Position numbers and translations under genes: made by a program. DNA of 44,691 nucleotides. Source: an uncultured Bacilli bacterium. GTDB lineage: Bacteria; Bacillota_I; Bacilli_A; RF39; UBA660. Where the stretch lies: NCBI GenBank assembly GCA_934091055.1, contig CAKOKN010000009.1, forward strand, positions 1 through 44,691, given 5' to 3'. Shown here in pieces: positions 39,371 through 44,691 of this stretch. Numbering within the stretch: position 1 is the first letter of the stretch; each line of letters opens with the position of its first letter. A model generated the notes under the pieces. The model saw only the letters and a list, made by a program, of their open reading frames with translations, was not told where the DNA came from and made no database searches.

Positions 39371-40180
39371 TTATTGCCACCTTTTGTAATCACTACGAGC
39401 ATTAAATAGTTGTGAGTTTGGATTATAATTTATATGAGCATCACGTGTTAAAGATTTAACTTTTGGATTGTCTTCTTTGGTTTCAACAGAAAGTAAATAA
39501 TCATTAGAAATACTATTGTTAATTAAAACTTCAGCCTGTGGATCTGTAGTATAGAAACTGGGAATATATGATTCTCTATCACTTATGTAAAACATTTTTT
39601 CAAAATCATTGTTAGTAGTAGGTATTAGAGTGTGAGAGAATATTCCACTGGCGGCATTAGTGGTATAAAATTCAGAATCAAGTTTATCTATAATAAGTTT
39701 TGGGTTAATAGTAATAACTGCCCATTTAGTAGTAACGTCTTCCATTCTTTTTTTATAAAACATTTTATAATTAGGAAAACTTATACTTGTGGATATTTTA
39801 CTAGGTTTACCATCTAATCTATATAAATCAGAAGGTGAATAGTCAATAGATAAAAGATTGAGTAGTTTAATAGAACAAATCCCGTATTCAAATATGGTTT
39901 CTAAGTTATCAACTTTAGTAAAGTGAACTATTTTATTAATATTTTTTTCTTTTAATATTTTTTCTCTTTCTTGGCGAATTAAGTAATCATTATATAAGGA
40001 TAAAAGTTTGTCATAAGAAAAAACAGTGCTATTAGATAGATTATGATCATTTATATCTGAAAAATATAATTTATAATAGTTATTTTTTAATTCTATAATG
40101 TTATCAATGGTATAATATGGATTGTTTTTAAGATAATATATACTTCCGATTAGCTCTTTATAATTAAAGCATTCTATCAT
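39371..40180 (-). CDS. darT: DarT1-like DNA ADP-ribosyltransferase toxin
   Basis: DarT enzymes attach ADP-ribose from NAD+ to bases in single-stranded DNA; DarT1 modifies guanine. The 269-residue product shows IVHFTKVDNLETIFEYGI (H86), LYR121LDGKPSKISTSISFPNYKMFYKKR, KWAVITINPKLI, SEFYTTNAAS and DPQAE217VLI, the last giving the catalytic Glu. All motifs are intact, so an active toxin is expected. Odd: about 80 residues precede the usual start of the domain (HFTxVDN is normally near the N-terminus). The ribosome site is AAGGGGGC. It is the first gene of a toxin-antitoxin pair with a good promoter at 40205-40233. Confidence 0.88.
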   Translation of the reverse strand: MIECFNYKELIGSIYYLKNNPYYTIDNIIELKNNYYKLYFSDINDHNLSNSTVFSYDKLLSLYNDYLIRQEREKILKEKNINKIVHFTKVDNLETIFEYGICSIKLLNLLSIDYSPSDLYRLDGKPSKISTSISFPNYKMFYKKRMEDVTTKWAVITINPKLIIDKLDSEFYTTNAASGIFSHTLIPTTNNDFEKMFYISDRESYIPSFYTTDPQAEVLINNSISNDYLLSVETKEDNPKVKSLTRDAHINYNPNSQLFNARSDYKRWQ

Positions 40181-40204
40181 ATTGTGCCCCCTTACAGGAC
40201 AAGT

Positions 40205-40233
40205 ATTATAGCATAAATGTTAAGATTTGTAAA
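40205..40233 (-). promoter_or_regulatory. promoter of the darT-NADAR operon
   Basis: Minus-strand TTTACA (40233-40228), 17-bp spacer, TATAAT (40210-40205) with an extended TGC. About 25 nt lie between the -10 and the darT start. Confidence 0.8.
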
Positions 40234-40501
40234 ATTTTATATTATAAAGTGTATCTATTTGATTTGATTAAGTAATAAACTAGGATGTTAAGTATTGGCT
40301 TTAGTATATTAATATTATATTAGTGTAAGGAAGTAATTATTTATTAATGATATTGGCAATTAAACTGATAAATAACATATTTTCAGTGTGATTACCAAAA
40401 TATTATTAAATAAAAATATAATTGTTGTGTTTAAGTATGATTTAATACCAGAAATTAATTTTATATATGAAAAAAATGTAGTTAGAAATTCATAAGAATG
40501 G
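40234..40501. other. AT-rich intergenic region between divergent promoters
   Basis: The 374-nt gap between darT and the HEPN gene holds the two divergent promoters at its ends. The middle is very AT-rich and I see no gene, terminator or clear repeat in it. Confidence 0.5.
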
Positions 40502-40530
40502 TTGGTAAAAATAAAGTTTGATGCTATAAT
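40502..40530 (+). promoter_or_regulatory. promoter of the HEPN gene
   Basis: TTGGTA (40502-40507), 17-bp spacer, extended -10 TGCTATAAT (40522-40530), 24 nt before the start codon. Confidence 0.75.
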
Positions 40531-40554
40531 AATTAACTATAGGGAGTGATAATT

Positions 40555-41517
40555 ATGTGGATACCAAGAATAAAAATAAGGTTAAATAATCCTTGCAAAA
40601 TCAGATTTTGTAAGCATAATGAATATATTAGTTTAGGGAAATTTAAAGGAAAAGATTTTTATTATAAATTTTACGATAATAATAATTTGGAATTTATTTT
40701 ATTTGGGTATGATACTAGGGAAGAAGCATTAATAGATGGAAAAATATTATATTTTAATGTATTGTTTAATGGTTATAGAACATCTTTAGATTATAGTATG
40801 GGAGATTTTCATTATGTTAAATGGTATTACCATTCAAAATATTTTAAATGTTCGGAAGAAGAATTCCACAAAAATGAGGAATGGTTTTATTGTGAAAAAA
40901 GTGGTGAAAGAGATTTTTTAGGACTGCAAATTGAATATGCAGAATCATTAGATAAATTAGATGAATATAAAGAGAAAAATCGTTTATCTGGTAATTTATT
41001 TGCAATTTATGATACTGAAATAGACCTTATAAAGAAAATGAAAAAGATTGACTATAATTGCATTTATAATAAAAAAAATCAAAAAATATTTAATTTATTT
41101 AATATGGTTGAAGGGGCAGAAGATGAAATTAAAATTTTATTATTATGCCAAATTCTTGAAACCATGAGTGAAAATGAAAATAAAAGTAATAAAGCAATTG
41201 AATTGCTTGATTCGTTTATTACAGATTTAAAAAATAGCGATATAGATGATACTGAAAAACAATCTTTAGAAAATGGTATTGAAGCATTAAAACAAATTAG
41301 TAGTAGTAAAAAAATTAAAAACTTATTAGAAAAATATTGCAAAAATGATTATAAACTGTTTAAGAAAAATAAAATTGTAACAGACTCTTATAGGCTAAGA
41401 AGTAAAATTATTCATGGAGAAAAAATATCTGAAGAAGATGATATAGGGACTAATGTTTATTTTTTAAAATTTGTTGTATTAGATACATTTAAAGAATGGT
41501 CAAAAGAAAATAAATAA
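40555..41517 (+). CDS. HEPN-domain (Apea-like) protein
   Basis: A 320-residue protein. Residues 1-150 form a beta-rich domain with aromatic repeats (FYYKFYDNNNLEFILFGYDTREEALIDGKILYFNVLF). The C-terminal half is helical and ends with YRLRSKIIHGEK, where R282-x4-H287 is the HEPN motif. HEPN domains are usually metal-independent RNases in toxin or abortive-infection systems; the LRxKIxHG form is typical of Apea-like HEPN. No nucleotidyltransferase (MNT) partner is adjacent. GGGAG lies 8 nt before the ATG at 40555. Placement in a defence-rich region supports such a role. Confidence 0.72.
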   Translation: MWIPRIKIRLNNPCKIRFCKHNEYISLGKFKGKDFYYKFYDNNNLEFILFGYDTREEALIDGKILYFNVLFNGYRTSLDYSMGDFHYVKWYYHSKYFKCSEEEFHKNEEWFYCEKSGERDFLGLQIEYAESLDKLDEYKEKNRLSGNLFAIYDTEIDLIKKMKKIDYNCIYNKKNQKIFNLFNMVEGAEDEIKILLLCQILETMSENENKSNKAIELLDSFITDLKNSDIDDTEKQSLENGIEALKQISSSKKIKNLLEKYCKNDYKLFKKNKIVTDSYRLRSKIIHGEKISEEDDIGTNVYFLKFVVLDTFKEWSKENK

Positions 41518-41560
41518 AAATAGCAATTGTACCATAAACGGAACAATTGTGGAACAAAAG

Positions 41561-41566
41561 TATAAT
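41561..41566 (+). promoter_or_regulatory. -10 box of the small acidic gene, with CAATTGT repeats upstream
   Basis: TATAAT at 41561-41566. CAATTGT occurs at 41524-41530 and 41544-41550, a direct repeat 20 bp apart. No good -35 is visible, so this could be a regulated promoter. Confidence 0.4.
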
Positions 41567-41602
41567 AAACAGCAGTAACTAAACTCCAGAGGTGGTGAGA
41601 CT

Positions 41603-41782
41603 ATGTGTTTAATATGTAACTTAATAAAAGCATTTACAGATACTCAAGATGATAATAAAAAAGATAATAATGATTTAGAAGATTGGCAAAAAGAATTAGT
41701 AAAAGAAAAAAGGTATGATTCATTTAACTTTGAAGAGGAAGAACTAGAAGATGATGACTATTATTCGGATGATAATGAATAA
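41603..41782 (+). CDS. 59-residue acidic protein
   Basis: AGAGGTGG lies before an ATG that opens a 59-codon frame. The N-terminus MCLICNLIKAFTD has a C-x2-C pair. The rest is very acidic (EDWQKELVKEK, then FEEEELEDDDYYSDDNE). Strong acidity and position after a HEPN gene would fit a small inhibitor, but it has its own -10 box and lies 85 nt away. No family recognised. Confidence 0.55.
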   Translation: MCLICNLIKAFTDTQDDNKKDNNDLEDWQKELVKEKRYDSFNFEEEELEDDDYYSDDNE

Positions 41783-41887
41783 AAAATATTATATCTTATG
41801 TGATAATATTTCTAAAAAGGATTAACAAATATATCCAATTTATTGAATAAATAAAAAATATTTGATATACTTAAATTGTTAAAAAGA

Positions 41888-41929
41888 CGCTAGTACAGGT
41901 CTACTTATAGATTTTTTGTGCTAGTTTTT
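41888..41929 (+). terminator. intrinsic terminator before the helicase gene
   Basis: CTAGTACA (41890-41897) pairs with TGTGCTAG (41917-41924) with one G-T pair, then a short T-run. It lies 30 nt upstream of the helicase-nuclease start; the 105 nt before it show no gene. Confidence 0.65.
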
Positions 41930-41958
41930 ATTTAATAGTAGGTGGAGGTAAAAGAAGT

Positions 41959-44616
41959 ATGGACCTAAGAAAAGAAATGATAATCATCGATAACGAAATA
42001 GTAACACCAAAAATATCATATTGTAAATATAACAATACTAACTATACCTATGTAATAAAATACAAAAATAGTAGTAAGTTTTACAATTACCAAACAGATA
42101 GAGTAAAACATCTAAGAGTTTCAGAACAAATAGACCTAACAAAATATAACATCTTCATAAATAACATTAAAGTAAAAGATATAAAAGAAGTCTATGAATT
42201 TAACTATGGAAATAACTATTACTACCACATAATTTTAAACAATAATACACATCAAGATTACCTAGATACCCAAGTAAAAATAATAAGCAATAACAAAGAC
42301 GTAATAGAATACATGCAAAAGGTCGCTGACATAACATCACTTAGTACCGAGGATGGAAAGAAGATACTAAGTGAGCAGATGAAGAAAGTAGAAGTAGATA
42401 ATCTAGATACAGCATTATCAAACTATCTAAAACTATCAAATAGTATAATAAAAGGAAATGACATAGACTTTCTAATATTTCCCTTTGGTTGTAATTCTAG
42501 TCAGTATAAAGCCGTAGAAAATGCTATAAATAATAAAGTAAGTGTTATTGAGGGTCCTCCAGGAACAGGCAAGACACAAACAATACTAAATATCATAGCC
42601 AATATACTAATAAGAAATATGAACTGTCAAGTAGTATCAAATAATAATGCTGCTATCGAAAACATCGAAGAGAAACTAAAAAAATACAACCTAGACTTCT
42701 TTGAAGCACTCTTGGGAAAAAGCGCCAATAAAAATAATTTTATAGAAAACCAAACAGATAACATTCCATCATTTAAAGAGTACGAAAATATAAATATTGA
42801 AGATATAACCAATGTAATAAAAAATAACAATAGCATAGTAAAACAAATCTATACCAGTAGACAAAATATAGCCATACTAACTCAAAATAAAAATGACCTA
42901 ACACTAGAATACAAATACTTTAAAGAATACATAAAAAATCAGAATATTAATCTTATAGAACTAACAAGAATAAACACAAATAACTTACAAAAATTATGGA
43001 ATGAATTGATAAATACCGATAAATTAACACTATTAAATAAATTAAAATATATATTAATATACCAAATAGGAGACTTCTCATTCTATAAAAACAATATTGA
43101 AATAATAATAAATACCATTCAAAATAATCTATACCAAACACAAATAAAATCATTAGAAGAACAAATAATCAAAGAACAATCATTTGTAGAAAAAAATAAA
43201 TATATAGAAACAACCTTTATAAACTCATCAATGATTTATCTAAAAAAATACCTATCACAAAAATACAAAGAACCAAGAAAAAAATATACATATCAAGAAA
43301 TAAAGAAAGATAGCACTAATTTTATAAAAGACTATCCAGTTATACTAAGCACAACCTACTCATCAAGAAATACCTTCAAAGAAGATTTCAAGTTTGATTA
43401 TATAATAATGGATGAATCAAGCCAAATAGATGTTGTAACAGGCTTATTAGCATTATCATCCGCTAAATACGCCGTTGTAATAGGAGATGAAAAACAACTA
43501 CCAAATGTTGTACCAGATATAATAAAAGAAAAGACAGAAAAAATATTCAAAGAATACAATATAAATAATGGTTATAGTTATTCATTAAATAGTTTCTTAA
43601 GTAGTATTAAAAATATCATAGAAGAAGTACCAAAGGTAATGTTAAAAGAACACTATAGATGTCATCCTAAAATAATAAACTTCTGTAATAAAAAGTTCTA
43701 TAATAATGAACTAGTAATAATGACTGAAGATAAAGATGAACAAGATGTTATAAAAGTAATAAAAACTAATAAAGGAAATCATAAAAGAGATAATACAAGT
43801 CAAAGACAATTAGATATAATAAAAGAAATACTACCAAAACTAAAAACTAATGATGTAGGAATAATAGCACCATATAATAATCAAGTAGAATTAATAAAGC
43901 AAAATATTCAAGATATGGAAGTAAGTACAGTTCATAAGTTTCAAGGTAGAGAAAAAGATGCCATAATAATATCAACAGTAGATGATGAAATATCAGACTT
44001 TGTAGCGGATTCTAATATATTAAATGTAGCCATATCTAGAGCAAAGAAAGAATTAATATTTATAGTAACTGGTAATAATATAAAGAATCAAAATATAAAA
44101 GATTTTATAGATTATACCAAATATATAAATATGGAAGTAGAAGAAAGTAATATATATTCAGTATTTGATTTATTATATAAACAATATGAAAAAGAAAGAT
44201 TAGATTATTTTAAAAAACATAAAAAGATATCAAACTATGATACAGAAAATATCATGTATCATTTACTAAATAAAGTATTAGAAGATTATAAAGATTTAAC
44301 ATTTACATTTAGATATCCCGTAAATACATTAATAAAAGATAAAACATTATTAACAGAAGCAGAAAGAAAATATGCTTCACACCATAATACTCATATAGAT
44401 TTCTTAATATATAATAAAATAAGTAAAGTACCATTATTAGCAATAGAAGTAGATGGATATAAATATCATAAAGAAGATAATAAACAAAAAGAAAGAGATA
44501 TATTAAAAAATAATATTCTGTCTAAATATAATATACCATTAATTAGATTAACTACTAATGGTAGTAGAGAAGAAAGTATTATAAGAAGTAAATTAGATGA
44601 GATAGTTATATTATGA
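41959..44616 (+). CDS. SF1 (DNA2/NAM7-type) helicase with C-terminal nuclease domain
   Basis: An 885-residue protein. The helicase core has IEGPPGTGKTQT (Walker A, about 198), IIMDESSQID (motif II, about 484), VIGDEKQLPNV (motif III), LKEHYRCHP (motif IV), VSTVHKFQGREKDAIIIS (motif V) and LNVAISRAKKELI (motif VI). A long helical insertion separates Walker A from motif II. The C-terminus is a DUF2726/Vsr-like PD-(D/E)xK domain: HIDFLIY (about 812) and AIEVDGYKYH (about 830). This architecture recurs in phage-defence loci. AGGTGGAGG precedes the start. The first two thirds use more C-ending codons than the rest of the window, which may reflect recent transfer. Confidence 0.88.
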   Translation: MDLRKEMIIIDNEIVTPKISYCKYNNTNYTYVIKYKNSSKFYNYQTDRVKHLRVSEQIDLTKYNIFINNIKVKDIKEVYEFNYGNNYYYHIILNNNTHQDYLDTQVKIISNNKDVIEYMQKVADITSLSTEDGKKILSEQMKKVEVDNLDTALSNYLKLSNSIIKGNDIDFLIFPFGCNSSQYKAVENAINNKVSVIEGPPGTGKTQTILNIIANILIRNMNCQVVSNNNAAIENIEEKLKKYNLDFFEALLGKSANKNNFIENQTDNIPSFKEYENINIEDITNVIKNNNSIVKQIYTSRQNIAILTQNKNDLTLEYKYFKEYIKNQNINLIELTRINTNNLQKLWNELINTDKLTLLNKLKYILIYQIGDFSFYKNNIEIIINTIQNNLYQTQIKSLEEQIIKEQSFVEKNKYIETTFINSSMIYLKKYLSQKYKEPRKKYTYQEIKKDSTNFIKDYPVILSTTYSSRNTFKEDFKFDYIIMDESSQIDVVTGLLALSSAKYAVVIGDEKQLPNVVPDIIKEKTEKIFKEYNINNGYSYSLNSFLSSIKNIIEEVPKVMLKEHYRCHPKIINFCNKKFYNNELVIMTEDKDEQDVIKVIKTNKGNHKRDNTSQRQLDIIKEILPKLKTNDVGIIAPYNNQVELIKQNIQDMEVSTVHKFQGREKDAIIISTVDDEISDFVADSNILNVAISRAKKELIFIVTGNNIKNQNIKDFIDYTKYINMEVEESNIYSVFDLLYKQYEKERLDYFKKHKKISNYDTENIMYHLLNKVLEDYKDLTFTFRYPVNTLIKDKTLLTEAERKYASHHNTHIDFLIYNKISKVPLLAIEVDGYKYHKEDNKQKERDILKNNILSKYNIPLIRLTTNGSREESIIRSKLDEIVIL

Positions 44617-44691
44617 AATTATATATGCCTTTTTGACTATCTTTTTATATCTTCTCAAATGTCCGCAAAGCCTTATTTTATCGGCTCTACG
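44617..44691. other. window end, no feature recognised
   Basis: 75 nt after the helicase stop. The last 30 bases are relatively GC-rich (CGCAAAGCC...CGGCTCTACG) and might belong to the next feature, which is cut off. Confidence 0.3.

Noticed and set aside
1..44691. Mycoplasma-type code 4 (TGA as Trp)
   Set aside because: Several clear genes end in TGA, for example those ending at 2597 and 5173, and Trp is encoded by TGG in conserved motifs.
1..44691. CRISPR arrays, tRNA and rRNA genes, or a replication origin
   Set aside because: No regularly spaced direct repeats, no tRNA-like cloverleaf, no rRNA segments and no dnaA-box cluster were seen by eye.

Overview
This is a very AT-rich chromosomal segment of a low-GC Gram-positive bacterium (Bacillota). 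Gene order matches Bacillus-type chromosomes in several places: rlmN-prpC-prkC-rsgA-rpe with a bL28-like gene close by, yqeG-yqeH, and mrnC-rlmB-sigH. A complete sigma-K gene keeps its pro-sequence, which points to a spore-forming lineage or a recent descendant of one. TGA is used as a stop and TGG for Trp, so the standard bacterial code applies and this is not a code-4 mycoplasma. An uncultured, AT-rich gut Bacilli or Erysipelotrichia-like organism is my best guess. No tRNA, rRNA or CRISPR array was seen.

Layout. 0-0.87 kb: a possible small RNA and an IS200-type element whose transposase has a damaged HUH motif. 0.9-2.6 kb: a zinc-ribbon membrane protein divergent from a twin-HTH regulator. 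2.6-3.8 kb: a probable structured small RNA, then the UV endonuclease UvsE. 3.8-8.4 kb: a TetR / LiaF-like / DUF4097 envelope-stress operon and an ABC exporter. 8.4-10 kb: a response-regulator remnant, a PAP2 phosphatase and a DUF6512 protein. 10-15 kb: the rlmN-prpC-prkC-rsgA-rpe housekeeping block. 15-17.2 kb: microproteins, bL28 and sigK. 17.3-21.7 kb: yqeG-yqeH and mrnC-rlmB-sigH, with two disordered proteins. 21.8-24.6 kb: uvrA. 24.7-29 kb: a membrane-anchored kinase-like protein, HerA ATPase and a helical-bundle protein. 29.1-33.2 kb: a type III restriction-modification pair. 33.2-38.5 kb: a second twin-HTH regulator divergent from a zinc-ribbon zincin / mini zinc-ribbon / Ca-type P-ATPase / small-protein operon. 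38.7-40.2 kb: a DarT1-NADAR toxin-antitoxin pair. 40.5-44.6 kb: a HEPN protein, a small acidic protein and an SF1 helicase-nuclease. From about 26.5 kb onward the window looks like a defence or accessory island.

Three patterns cross gene boundaries. (1) At least eleven intergenic hairpins at five loci have unrelated, self-complementary stems. Read in one orientation, most close on AG...CT around a loop that usually starts CC (or TC) and ends GT. They come in tandem groups. (2) Both twin-HTH genes are divergent from zinc-ribbon membrane-protein genes, and both shared promoters carry an ACGACAAA element just upstream of an extended -10. (3) The ABC-exporter promoter and the promoter of the response-regulator remnant are near copies, each with TTAAG repeats 11 bp apart, which suggests a regulon that has lost its regulator.
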